A DNA stretch of 64,000 nucleotides. Origin: Cutibacterium avidum ATCC 25577. Its GTDB lineage: Bacteria > Actinomycetota > Actinomycetes > Propionibacteriales > Propionibacteriaceae. Each line of letters opens with the position of its first letter. The stretch's first letter is position 1. The translations under genes and the position numbers were made by a program. Location of the stretch: contig NZ_JH165054.1 of assembly GCF_000227295.1 (NCBI RefSeq), forward strand, positions 94,560 to 158,559. The letters run 5' to 3'. Positions 1 through 8,841 of this stretch are shown here, piece by piece. The notes beneath the pieces were generated by a model. It was not told where the DNA came from and did not search any database. It worked only from the letters and a program-made list of their open reading frames with translations.

Positions 1-2578
1 GGACGTGGACCCCCTTGTCAGTAAGGCCGAAGCCGAACTGCTCACGACATGCCTGATCGGCGGCACGCAAAATGAAGTCGACCACCTCGACCGGGGTGTA
101 GACGACTCCGAGGCTGGCGGCCTGAGCGGGGAAGGACTTCTTGAAGAAATCCTCGTAGAGCCGGTGGATGACCGTCTGCCGACCCGCCGGGCTCTCGACC
201 GTTGATGCAGAGCGACGCACCGAGGCGTAGAAACCGGCCAGCGCGTCAGTCTCGGCCTGCAGCCCCTGCCCCTCCAGGGCAGTGATCATGCGTTGCATAC
301 TCACCGATACCGGGTTGGTGTGCGCAAAGCTGCCGGTGGGAAATAGCGCGTCGAACACCGGTTGGGTGATGAGGTGCTGGGACAGCATGTCGATCGCACC
401 GTCGACGGTGATGGAGTCGTTAATAGTGGCCTGCAACCCGGCGAGGAAGGTGTCGAACTCGCCAGCCAACGGAGCATCGGTGGCGCGGGCCTGCGCCAAA
501 ATACTCGTGATGCGGGTGACCTGGTTGGAATGGATGTGAACGACATCGTCGGCCCAGGAATCCCAGTAGTCGCGCTCGCCGACCTTCTTGACGATCCGCG
601 CGAGGATCGCGTCACGCATCTGGTTTTGGAACAGCATCGGCTGGATGGCAGCCCGCGAGCCGTTGGTGTCGTGACCGGTCTCGGGAGCGGTGCCGCCGAA
701 GACACTGATGCCGATTTTGCCCTTGGTGTCCTTGTCCAGGTCGATGGAGTTGATCATCGCGTTGAACCGGTCGTCATGGGCGCGTAGGGCATTAAGGACG
801 TCCCAGACCACTTTGAATCGTTTGTTGTTGCTCAGGGCTTTCTCAGGTGATTCGCTGGAATCGATCGCAACTGGGAGGATGACGTAGCCGTAGTCCTTGC
901 CGGGGGCCTTGCGCATGACGCGGCCCACCGACTGCACGACGTCTACCAGGCTGTTGCGCGGTGACAGGAACAATACGGCGTCCAGGGCAGGCACGTCGAC
1001 GCCCTCCGACAGGCAGCGGGCGTTGGACAGGATGCGGCACTCTCCTTCCGGGATGGGTGCCTTGAGCCAGGCGATTTCGTCACCACGATCGAGGGCGTTC
1101 ATCGTGCCGTCAACGTGGTGCGACGCCACCTCCAGTGCAGGGGTGTCGAGGCCGCCATCAGCCGAGAGGGCCTCCGTGACCTGCGGGAACGTGGCGGCGA
1201 AGGCCTTGGATGCCATGATGTTTTGGGCAAATGCGACTGCACGCTGCATCGGCACCGGGTGGGGCCCGAAGTCCATATCGGTTGTGCGCTTGGCTAGACC
1301 GTTCCAGCAACCGATGATCCGGGCGGCATCGTCCAAACCGATCTCGCCGGTCTCATCAGCAATCTGGGACTGGAAGGTGTCGGCAATTGCCGCGTTCTCT
1401 ACGCGCAGGATCATGACCTTGTAGTCGGCAAGCAGATTACGCTCTACGGCCTCCCCGAAACCCAAGCGGTGGAATTCGGGGCCGTAGAGGGACTCGTCAT
1501 CCATCGACGCCAGCACGACGGAGTTTTCCTCGGCCTTCTTCTTTGCCTCCTGACCATAGATGCGAGGAGTGGCCGTCATGTACAGCCGCTTGGCGGCTGT
1601 CAGATAGGTGTTGTCGTGCACCTTGACGAAAGCGGACTCGTCCTGGCCGCCGACAAGGGAGGCACCGGTGGTGCGATGGGCCTCGTCACACAAGATGAGG
1701 TCGAATTGCTCGCCCGAGGTGCGCTGGGCCTGGGCGACGACATCGATGGACTGATAGGTGGAGAACACCACAATCATCTGCTTGCCCCGGCGACCACCGA
1801 CCGCCATCTGTTCGGCAAGCCAGGCCGCGTCCGTGGTGGGGATGGGGATGTCGTGGGTGGTGATGTCCTCGGCCTTCCTGGAAGCCCGGGTGTCGGAGCA
1901 AACCACCATGGGCCGGATAGTCGTCTGGGACTGGGCCATCCATTCCTGCAGGGTCTGAGAAACCAGGGCGATGGAGGGGGCCAGGAAGAGTACCTTGAGC
2001 CGACCGCCATTCTCGGCGCACAGCTGTTCTGCGAGCTTCAGTGAGGTGAACGTCTTGCCCGTACCGCAGGCGCTGATCCACTTGCCTCGGTCGTGGGTCT
2101 GGAATCCCTCGTGGATCTTGGCGAGGGCCTCCTTCTGGTGGGGACGCAGCCCGTAACGCACAGCTCGTCGTGGCTCGAAGTTCAGACTGTCGCGGGACTG
2201 CTGCATCCAGTCGATGGGTGACTCGGCGATCTCGGTCAGGCCGATGCGCTGGACGGGGATGGACTGATCCTCGAGCGCTTTCTCTGCGTGTGTCGACCAC
2301 CGATCCGTGGTTGAGATAATGATGCGGTTGGTGAACCACACGTGGCCCCACGCCTTACCCGACGCCGTGAAGAACGAGTCAATGTCTTGCTTCTGTAAAG
2401 CGTGGCCAGGGTCGTAGAACTTACACTGGATCGCCGTCCACTCACCAGTGGAGCGATTACGGGCCACTAAGTCGATACCAGAGTCGTGGGTGTTCTCGTT
2501 GTGGACCCATTGGGGCCAGGTGCGTACCTCGTCATATTCGGATGACAGCGTCGGGTCCGTCTGGAAGTAAGACACCAT
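1..2578 (-). CDS. Type ISP restriction-modification enzyme (partial, N-terminal frameshift)
   Basis: Single-chain nuclease-translocase-methyltransferase (LlaGI/LlaBIII type) that would cut foreign DNA and methylate self DNA. This frame is open from ATG 2578 to the left edge (859 codons). Visible in order: a PD-(D/E)XK-type nuclease with GID (D36) and QCK (Q51, K53); Walker A CGTGKT at 171-176; DEAH near 297-300; MTATP near 333; and, by residue ~825, YTPVEVVDFI, which resembles the start of the N6-adenine methylase domain. The catalytic methylase and target-recognition parts lie outside the window. Family members start about 30 residues earlier. That stretch is present here in another frame (2579-2667), so translation from 2578 gives a slightly short protein, or the gene is broken or switchable. 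The type ISP assignment rests on domain order and motifs. Confidence 0.8.
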   Translation of the reverse strand, partial: MVSYFQTDPTLSSEYDEVRTWPQWVHNENTHDSGIDLVARNRSTGEWTAIQCKFYDPGHALQKQDIDSFFTASGKAWGHVWFTNRIIISTTDRWSTHAEKALEDQSIPVQRIGLTEIAESPIDWMQQSRDSLNFEPRRAVRYGLRPHQKEALAKIHEGFQTHDRGKWISACGTGKTFTSLKLAEQLCAENGGRLKVLFLAPSIALVSQTLQEWMAQSQTTIRPMVVCSDTRASRKAEDITTHDIPIPTTDAAWLAEQMAVGGRRGKQMIVVFSTYQSIDVVAQAQRTSGEQFDLILCDEAHRTTGASLVGGQDESAFVKVHDNTYLTAAKRLYMTATPRIYGQEAKKKAEENSVVLASMDDESLYGPEFHRLGFGEAVERNLLADYKVMILRVENAAIADTFQSQIADETGEIGLDDAARIIGCWNGLAKRTTDMDFGPHPVPMQRAVAFAQNIMASKAFAATFPQVTEALSADGGLDTPALEVASHHVDGTMNALDRGDEIAWLKAPIPEGECRILSNARCLSEGVDVPALDAVLFLSPRNSLVDVVQSVGRVMRKAPGKDYGYVILPVAIDSSESPEKALSNNKRFKVVWDVLNALRAHDDRFNAMINSIDLDKDTKGKIGISVFGGTAPETGHDTNGSRAAIQPMLFQNQMRDAILARIVKKVGERDYWDSWADDVVHIHSNQVTRITSILAQARATDAPLAGEFDTFLAGLQATINDSITVDGAIDMLSQHLITQPVFDALFPTGSFAHTNPVSVSMQRMITALEGQGLQAETDALAGFYASVRRSASTVESPAGRQTVIHRLYEDFFKKSFPAQAASLGVVYTPVEVVDFILRAADQACREQFGFGLTDKGVHV

Positions 2579-2667
2579 GAGGTCCTCAAAGCGCGCCCCC
2601 GCCGCGCCGCCGAAGGCTCTTGCCGGAACTGCTCAATAACATGATGGACAGTAGTTCGAGTAGCCAC
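2579..2667 (-). other. Out-of-frame N-terminal segment of the type ISP gene
   Basis: A GTG at 2665-2667 has a good ribosome binding site (AAGGAG on the minus strand, plus-strand 2674-2679, spacing 6). It opens a frame reading VATRTTVHHVIEQFRQEP, which looks like the usual start of type ISP enzymes. The frame reaches a run of five G (plus-strand C run, about 2596-2600). One extra G there would join it to the frame reading GARFEDLMVSYF at 2578. As given, the two pieces are out of frame. This is therefore either a real -1 mutation, a phase-variable tract or a sequencing error. Confidence 0.6.
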
Positions 2668-2705
2668 CCGATTCTCCTTGTACAGTCGGCTCCAGCGTCG
2701 AAGAC

Positions 2706-2739
2706 CTGAGATCTTGACCATGACAGGCACGATCATAGG
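2706..2739 (+). repeat. Left copy of imperfect direct repeat (decayed RNase J 3' end)
   Basis: This 34-bp stretch matches 6488-6521 at 27 of 34 positions by hand alignment, in the same orientation. The right copy is the 3' end of the RNase J gene. Read on the minus strand the left copy still encodes MIVPVMVKI, like the RNase J C terminus MIVPVVVKI, but its stop codon has become TCA. A further short match (GACCAATGG versus GGCCAATGG) lies beyond it with a different spacing, as expected for a decayed gene end. It may mark the far end of an inserted segment. Confidence 0.6.
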
Positions 2740-2880
2740 CCCCATCGACACGACCAATGGGCCAGTCCCCGCATGCGTCCGCTGCCCTGTTTGGGGCACG
2801 ACACGCACCAATCCCCCATCACCTGCCCAGTTACCGCACAACAACAATTACGTGGCTTCTAGAGTTTTGTCATTCTGAGT

Positions 2881-2921
2881 AGGAGGTGACTCCGATACTC
2901 TCAGAGTACGTAACCTCCCTC
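2881..2921 (+). promoter_or_regulatory. Strong Shine-Dalgarno that can pair with a downstream anti-SD
   Basis: AGGAGGT at 2881-2887 is the best Shine-Dalgarno here, yet no good start codon sits 5-10 nt after it. GGAGGT (2882-2887) can pair with ACCTCC at 2913-2918, with inner ACTC/GAGT pairing, forming an imperfect hairpin immediately before ATG 2922. It may hide or reposition the ribosome site of the helicase gene, or simply be chance. Confidence 0.3.
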
Positions 2922-5900
2922 ATGGTTTGGAGTGTCATGTCATCTCGAGTTTTGGAACTCACGAAGTACTACTCTGAAATCCAGCGGCGATCTAATTTAG
3001 TGGACCAGGTTTTTACCGCCCAGAAGCCACATATCACCGTCGATCTGACTCAGGTGCGGGAAGGTACCCTTGATGAACGATCCGTAGCCCAATTATTCAC
3101 CCTTGCGAACTCACATTCCCGGCGCCAACCGCGCAAGAGTGGCCAGCGCCGCGAGCCAGTTTGCCCCCGCCAGGACGCCCACCCGATCAAGCTCATCATT
3201 TCTCTCATCACGTTGAGGCAAAGGCGATCAAGCTCTGGGCTCCTCCTTCTCCCTGCGTCATTGACACCCGACGGCACGCTCACTGCCGACCCACAAAACG
3301 ACGAGCCGTGGATCCCAGTATCCCGGCTGAGAACGCCTGGCATGACCGACCGTGAGGTGATGGTCGGAGACCTCTCATCATTGTGGAAATGGCGTCGCGG
3401 CAAGGGCGCTGAGCTTGCCTCCAACGCCGAAACCTGGCAAGACACCCTGGACCTCTGTTTCAATCTCTTTTCCGAGGTTTCCAACAATTTCAAGAATCTC
3501 GGCAAGGTCGATGATACCCAGATCATCACCAGCACGTGTTACATCACTCCAGGTGAGGTGATTACGTCCAACCGCGCGATTCTTGATCTTTACAAATATC
3601 TGGAGAACGGAGCATATTCCGCTGCTCCAGTATACGCGAACCTATTATCGCGCAATCCACAGCAGCGCCTGGATTCTGACTATCTCGATGCCAATGTCGA
3701 TACCTTGAAAAAGTCAGCAATACTGTCAACGGGTAGCATGAGTGATGAATATCCCCTCACGGAATCCCAGCGTCGAGCTGTGCACGCTTTTCTCTGTGAT
3801 ACATCCGACGAGCCAGCATCTATTACTGCAGTCAGCGGCGCTCCTGGCACCGGAAAGACAACCCTACTGCAATCTGTCATCGCGAGCATGATCGTCACCC
3901 ATGCCCTTGAAGACAAGCCGGCTCCTTTAATCGTTGGTACGTCGACAAATAATCAAGCCGTCATAAATATCATTGATTCTTTTAGTAAGGTCACCAAGAA
4001 GCAACCGGGCGTCCTTGACCAACGGTGGTTGCCTGTGGCTACAGAAGATGGTGCGACCCCAGATGCGTTACACAGCTTGGCCACATATTGCCCGTCCCAG
4101 TCCAGGATGAATGAAGCACAACGCCACGGCTACCTCACAGAAAACTTGCATAAGAGCGGTGTCTACACCTATTACTCATCACCCCAGTACATAGCCAGCG
4201 CGGCATCATATTTCGTACAACGCTTTACCGAGTACAGTCAAGCTTTCATTGCGTCACCGCCACCCACCATCAAAGATGCATTAGAAATATTACGAAATGT
4301 TCTCGTTAAATATGAGACAGCGCGCCGAGAACTTATCAAAGAACGCGCTCGGGCTGATAGTCATGCCGTCACAAAGCTGACCGAATTCAGGGAGAAGAAA
4401 GACACCCTCTCCAGAGAGCTCAAAGTTTACCGGCATCACCTGAATTCATGGACGCGGATTCTCACCGGACTCAGACAACGATCCACAAGCGTCGACCCTG
4501 CAGAGGAAGCGCTTGTGATCGACATGAACTACAAAGAAGGCGAACCTGCCCCTCATCTCAGAACTCTTGGCGAATTCGTTCGTTTTTACCAGTCAAGCAT
4601 CGCCTCATCTCGGAAGCTCCTGAAGCGAATAGAACGGAGGATCAGAAAATCTGAAACTGCCGCAGCGAAAGCTCAAAAGAGATATAAAAAGAAGATTCAT
4701 AGGTGCTTAACTGAGCTTAAGGTCTTCGGATCGCTGCCGGAGAAGCAACTCCAGAAACTCACTGACGCCTCCGATCTGTTAAATCTTGATCAGGTATTAG
4801 ATACCACCGTCAGATATGTCGAGTTCTGGCTCGCTGTTCATATTTATGAAGCGGAATGGCTGCTTGCCGCGGATGGGGACGACCTCATCCCAGAGCGGGA
4901 ACGTAACCGCACGTCACCAGAGTACATGGAAAGGTTTTGGACCCAGGTAGCCTCACTGACACCATGCTTTGTGATGACGGCGTATCAACTCCCAAAGTAT
5001 TTCAGACTATGGACAAAACCAGGAGAAAAATCTGAATACGATTTGGGACGGCCTGATCTGATGATTGTGGACGAAGCCGGTCAAGTCGATATGTCTATTG
5101 GCGCGGCTGTGTTTGCGATCCCGAAACGGGCGCTTGTCGTCGGTGACGTCTTGCAGCTGTCCCCTATATGGAGCATCGACCCTGAGAGCGACAAGGAGAT
5201 GACGTCAGTTTTCAACCTCGCCGGCCAGTGGGATGACATGATCAGTCGCGGTATGACGTCGTCTCAGCCCTCATCGGTGATGTCCGCGGCGACGACGGCG
5301 AGCCGTTGGCGGTACAGCCAAGATGCCAAGCCTGGACTCTTCTTGGCTGAACACTTTCGTTGCCATCACGACATTATTCAATTCTGCAACGACCTCCTAT
5401 ACAAGGGCCTTCTCAAGCCGTCCCGCCCCCTTGGTTCCTACAAGCTCAAAGACATAGTCGAACACCCATTTCTATTCAAGAAGATAGCCAACTCAGAAGA
5501 TCAACGGAAGGGATCGAGTCGAATAAACTGCCACGAGGCCCAGGAGATTGCGACCTGGATCGCGTCCAACTTCGATTACTTTAGAGCTATCTACAATCCC
5601 AATGGCGATCCAGCAAAGGACGCGGAGATCATCGGGGTTGTCACACCATTTGCAGCCCAAGAACACTTAATCAAGAACGCCCTAGACCCTAGGTTTAGCA
5701 AAATAATTACAGTTGGCACTGCACATAAGCTACAAGGAGCAGAGAGAGAAATCGTCTTATTCTCCGCCGTCTACGGAAACAATTCAGACCAAGCGGTCTT
5801 CATTGACAAGACCCTAGAACTTATGAACGTTGCCGTGTCTCGCGCGAAAGACCTATTCATTGTCTTTGGTAGCGACCAGCGGTGGAACGGCACTGGGCCG

Positions 5901-6431
5901 GTGTTTAGACTAATACGCAAGCATGCGACATTGAGCGACTGCAACTTTGCTGGATCAAGGAACAACGCTCCTGTGCCACCAGCAGAAAACAGCACTCCAG
6001 TGCAGCCAGTAGTACCTGATTTCGAGCCGGTTCTACCTCCCACTGCCACACCTCAAGCCAAGAGCTACGAGTATTTTACTCCAACGCAGAAATCGTCGAC
6101 TCCGGAATCCGGCGATATCAAGTTCGTCGATCGCAGAACCCCCGGATACTGCATTGCCAGGGAACTCCTCGACGCGTGGAAAAAGGAAGGTGTGCTACCC
6201 GAAGGTCAGCCAGTGCGTGCTACTCAATTGAATCAAGCTCTGTCTAAGGCCGGCCTGATTACTTACGCCATCAATGAGTGGATGCCGACAGTACATGGCG
6301 CGATGATGGGCATCGCACTGTACGAGGGCGAAGACAAGGACGGTCGACGTTATAGGAATCTCATTTACTCGCCACAAGCCCAAGCCGCGCTGACGAATTT
6401 GGTCCGCACTCACCAACTCGTCCTCAGATAA
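2886..6431 (+). CDS. UPF1-like superfamily 1 helicase, large
   Basis: 1181-residue superfamily 1 nucleic-acid helicase. Motifs: GAPGTGKTT (about 317-325, Walker A), VDEAGQ (about 727-732, Walker B), GDVLQLSP (about 752, motif III), VGTAHKLQGAERE (about 942, motif V) and MNVAVSRAKD (about 979, motif VI). Between Walker A and B, roughly residues 460-690 are rich in charged, heptad-like coiled-coil sequence, an insertion typical of UPF1/Dna2-like proteins. After a Pro-rich linker comes a C-terminal domain of about 95 residues I do not recognise. No nuclease motif (HKD or PD-D/ExK) is evident. The start is uncertain: GTG 2886 overlaps the Shine-Dalgarno, and in-frame ATG 2922 or 2937 (GGAG 4 nt upstream) are alternatives. 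The gene is visibly AT-richer than its neighbours and sits between a restriction enzyme and a direct repeat, so transfer and a defence role are plausible inferences. Confidence 0.8.
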   Translation: MTPILSEYVTSLMVWSVMSSRVLELTKYYSEIQRRSNLVDQVFTAQKPHITVDLTQVREGTLDERSVAQLFTLANSHSRRQPRKSGQRREPVCPRQDAHPIKLIISLITLRQRRSSSGLLLLPASLTPDGTLTADPQNDEPWIPVSRLRTPGMTDREVMVGDLSSLWKWRRGKGAELASNAETWQDTLDLCFNLFSEVSNNFKNLGKVDDTQIITSTCYITPGEVITSNRAILDLYKYLENGAYSAAPVYANLLSRNPQQRLDSDYLDANVDTLKKSAILSTGSMSDEYPLTESQRRAVHAFLCDTSDEPASITAVSGAPGTGKTTLLQSVIASMIVTHALEDKPAPLIVGTSTNNQAVINIIDSFSKVTKKQPGVLDQRWLPVATEDGATPDALHSLATYCPSQSRMNEAQRHGYLTENLHKSGVYTYYSSPQYIASAASYFVQRFTEYSQAFIASPPPTIKDALEILRNVLVKYETARRELIKERARADSHAVTKLTEFREKKDTLSRELKVYRHHLNSWTRILTGLRQRSTSVDPAEEALVIDMNYKEGEPAPHLRTLGEFVRFYQSSIASSRKLLKRIERRIRKSETAAAKAQKRYKKKIHRCLTELKVFGSLPEKQLQKLTDASDLLNLDQVLDTTVRYVEFWLAVHIYEAEWLLAADGDDLIPERERNRTSPEYMERFWTQVASLTPCFVMTAYQLPKYFRLWTKPGEKSEYDLGRPDLMIVDEAGQVDMSIGAAVFAIPKRALVVGDVLQLSPIWSIDPESDKEMTSVFNLAGQWDDMISRGMTSSQPSSVMSAATTASRWRYSQDAKPGLFLAEHFRCHHDIIQFCNDLLYKGLLKPSRPLGSYKLKDIVEHPFLFKKIANSEDQRKGSSRINCHEAQEIATWIASNFDYFRAIYNPNGDPAKDAEIIGVVTPFAAQEHLIKNALDPRFSKIITVGTAHKLQGAEREIVLFSAVYGNNSDQAVFIDKTLELMNVAVSRAKDLFIVFGSDQRWNGTGPVFRLIRKHATLSDCNFAGSRNNAPVPPAENSTPVQPVVPDFEPVLPPTATPQAKSYEYFTPTQKSSTPESGDIKFVDRRTPGYCIARELLDAWKKEGVLPEGQPVRATQLNQALSKAGLITYAINEWMPTVHGAMMGIALYEGEDKDGRRYRNLIYSPQAQAALTNLVRTHQLVLR

Positions 6432-6487
6432 ACCGAAGCTCTATCGGCTCATCGACGATGACGACACACCACGACGGGTCAACCAGG

Positions 6488-6521
6488 CTCAGATCTTGAC
6501 GACAACCGGCACAATCATCGG
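6488..6521 (+). repeat. Right copy of direct repeat (RNase J 3' end)
   Basis: This covers the last codons and stop of the RNase J gene and matches 2706-2739. Together the two copies bracket the helicase gene like an attachment site at a gene 3' end. No integrase is present between them. Confidence 0.55.
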
Positions 6522-8180
6522 TCGACGCCGCAATGACCGTGCGACCCACCGGCCAATGGTCCGACGCACCACCTGCTGCAACCGGTGGGTGTCGTCCATG
6601 CCACCCTTCATGGCGTTCTCAAGCTCGGTGACGATCTGGTCGGTGATCTCCGCGAAAACTGAGTCGTCCTCAGCGAAACCGCGAGCCTGAATCGCCGGAC
6701 GGGACACCACAGTGGCCGAGCGGGTGTCGACCGCGGTGACGACTGACAAGAATCCCTCCTCCCCGAGGATGCGACGGTCGGTGAGGGTGTCCTCGGTGAG
6801 TTCACCCACCCCGGATCCATCGACGAGGATGTAGGAGGCGTCGATCTTGCCCACCACACGCGGTACGCCGTCGACGAGGTCAATAACCCCGCCGTCTTCA
6901 ACGAGGACGACGTTCTTCTCATCGACTCCGGTGGCCTTGGCCAGGTCGGCGTTGGCGACCAGATGACGCACCTCACCGTGAATCGGCATGACCGCGCGCG
7001 GACGCACGATGTTGTAGGCGTACAGCAGCTCACCGGCCGCGGCGTGGCCGGAGACGTGGACCAAGGCATTGCCCTTGTGGACGACGGTCGCACCGAGCTT
7101 CGTCAGACCGTTGATGACACGGTAGACGGCGTTCTCATTGCCAGGGATGAGGGAGGAGGCCAACAAGACGGTGTCGCCCTCCCCCACCTCGATGTCGCGG
7201 TGCTCACGGTTGGCGATTCGGGCCAGGGCTGACAGTGGCTCCCCCTGGGACCCGGTCGAGACGATGACCACCTCGTTGTCACGGTAATGATCAAGCTCAC
7301 GCAGCTCGATGACGGTGTTGTCCGGCACGTGGAGGTAACCCAGTTCCTGAGCCACCGCCATGTTTCGGACCATGGATCGACCGACGTAGCAGACCTTACG
7401 GTTGTGGCGGACCGCCATGTTGAGCACCTGCTGGACACGATGCACGTGAGAGGCGAAACAGGCGACGATGAGCTTCTTGTTCGCCTTCTCGAAAACCCTC
7501 TCGATGGCCGGCTCGATCTCGGTCTCGGACTTCACGAAGCCCGGCACCTCGGCATTGGTGGAATCGACCATGAACAGGTCTACGCCTTCTTCGCCGAGAC
7601 GTGCGAAGGCACGCAGGTCGGTGATGCGACCGTCCAACGGAAGCTGGTCCATCTTGAAGTCGCCGGTATTGATGAGGGTTCCCGCGTCGGTGCGCACGCA
7701 CACTGCCAGAGCGTCAGGGATGGAGTGGTTGACGGCAATGAACTCAAGGTCGAACTGTTCGCCGACCTCGGCGACGTCTCCCTCGTGAACGACATTGAGC
7801 TTGTATCCCCTGATGCGATGCTCACGCAGTTTGGCCTCAACCAGCGCCAAGGTCAGCTTGGACCCGTAGATCGGGATGTCGGGGCGACGTTTGAGCAGGT
7901 AGGGCACGGCCCCGATGTGGTCCTCATGGCCGTGGGTGAGCACCAGCGCCTTCACCTTGGCCAGCTTCTCATCGTCGAGGTAGTCCAGTCCTGGCAGCAG
8001 CAGGTCGACGCCGGGGTGGTCATCCTCCGGGAAGAGCACCCCGCAGTCAATGAGGAGCATCTCCCCATTGATCTCGTAGCACGACATGTTGCGTCCGACA
8101 TCCCCCAAGCCGCCGAGGGGGATGATGCGCAGAACATCCGGTTTCAGATCCGGGGGTGTCGTCAATCCAGTATTAGCCAC
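6489..8180 (-). CDS. rnj: Ribonuclease J
   Basis: Metallo-beta-lactamase/beta-CASP ribonuclease with 5'-exo- and endonuclease activity, acting in mRNA decay and rRNA maturation in the cytoplasm. Visible: IPLGGLGDVGRNM near the N terminus, the zinc motif THGHEDH, NHSIPDA, GDFKMD, the beta-CASP part with CFASHVHRVQQ, and VSGHAAAGEL. The C terminus ends MIVPVVVKI. I chose GTG 8180 because it lies 10 nt after the stop of the upstream acyltransferase gene and gives 563 residues, the usual size. ATG 8240 would add 20 residues and overlap that gene. In many actinobacteria rnj is followed by ftsK; here it is followed by the helicase/restriction block. Confidence 0.93.
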   Translation of the reverse strand: MANTGLTTPPDLKPDVLRIIPLGGLGDVGRNMSCYEINGEMLLIDCGVLFPEDDHPGVDLLLPGLDYLDDEKLAKVKALVLTHGHEDHIGAVPYLLKRRPDIPIYGSKLTLALVEAKLREHRIRGYKLNVVHEGDVAEVGEQFDLEFIAVNHSIPDALAVCVRTDAGTLINTGDFKMDQLPLDGRITDLRAFARLGEEGVDLFMVDSTNAEVPGFVKSETEIEPAIERVFEKANKKLIVACFASHVHRVQQVLNMAVRHNRKVCYVGRSMVRNMAVAQELGYLHVPDNTVIELRELDHYRDNEVVIVSTGSQGEPLSALARIANREHRDIEVGEGDTVLLASSLIPGNENAVYRVINGLTKLGATVVHKGNALVHVSGHAAAGELLYAYNIVRPRAVMPIHGEVRHLVANADLAKATGVDEKNVVLVEDGGVIDLVDGVPRVVGKIDASYILVDGSGVGELTEDTLTDRRILGEEGFLSVVTAVDTRSATVVSRPAIQARGFAEDDSVFAEITDQIVTELENAMKGGMDDTHRLQQVVRRTIGRWVARSLRRRPMIVPVVVKI

Positions 8181-8190
8181 GGCGTGAAGC

Positions 8191-8841
8191 CTATCGGGAA
8201 ACTCCGACAGCTTCGCCCCGATGTGTCCTGACCGCTTCATCAAGGGCCTGGGAGACGAAGTTCTCAGCTCGCTGGCGCAATTCCTCCCTGGCCTGGCATC
8301 GTGGCAGGGTCTCATCGGCATACATCGGCGGCCCCACCTTGGCCTCCAGCTGCGGACGACACCACTTGACTCCGAGCTTCCGCCCAGACCGCACCAGTGC
8401 CACTGGCACCACCGGGGCACCGGTGCGCACCGCCAGGACAAAGGCCCCTGGACGGAAGGTCCCTGCGGAGGTCTCGTAACAGGTGATGTCTCCCTCTGGA
8501 TAAATGACGACGCAGTCACCGTCAGCCAGCGCCTGCGCATTGGCCGAGAAGAAACCTCGTACATCAGAAACGTCAACCGGAATCGTTCCGAAGGCTCGCA
8601 GGATGAGCCCTGCCACCGGGATGTCGAAGTTGGAAAGTTGCGAGTTGAACCTCAGACCGGTCGGCCAGAACACCCGCACTAGGGCCAGACAGTCGAAATC
8701 GTGGACGTGGTTGCTGACGACGATCGTCCCTGGCTCCAGATGGTGGTGTCCTCGCCGACGAAAAGCGAAGGTCACCCCGGTGAGAATCACCGCAGCTGGG
8801 CCGACAATCGTCAGATAGGCCAGTCGCTGGACCTTCTTCAT
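8191..8841 (-). CDS. 1-acyl-sn-glycerol-3-phosphate acyltransferase family protein
   Basis: PlsC-type membrane-associated acyltransferase that would esterify a glycerolipid or related acceptor. The first ~25 residues are hydrophobic. The catalytic HX4D box is NHVHDFD near residue 44 and the substrate box is YPEGD near residue 115. At 216 residues it is typical for the family. Its ATG overlaps the stop of the upstream glycosyltransferase by 4 bp (ATGA), so the two are translationally coupled, which suggests a shared lipid or glycolipid pathway. The exact acceptor cannot be told from sequence. Confidence 0.85.
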   Translation of the reverse strand: MKKVQRLAYLTIVGPAAVILTGVTFAFRRRGHHHLEPGTIVVSNHVHDFDCLALVRVFWPTGLRFNSQLSNFDIPVAGLILRAFGTIPVDVSDVRGFFSANAQALADGDCVVIYPEGDITCYETSAGTFRPGAFVLAVRTGAPVVPVALVRSGRKLGVKWCRPQLEAKVGPPMYADETLPRCQAREELRQRAENFVSQALDEAVRTHRGEAVGVSR

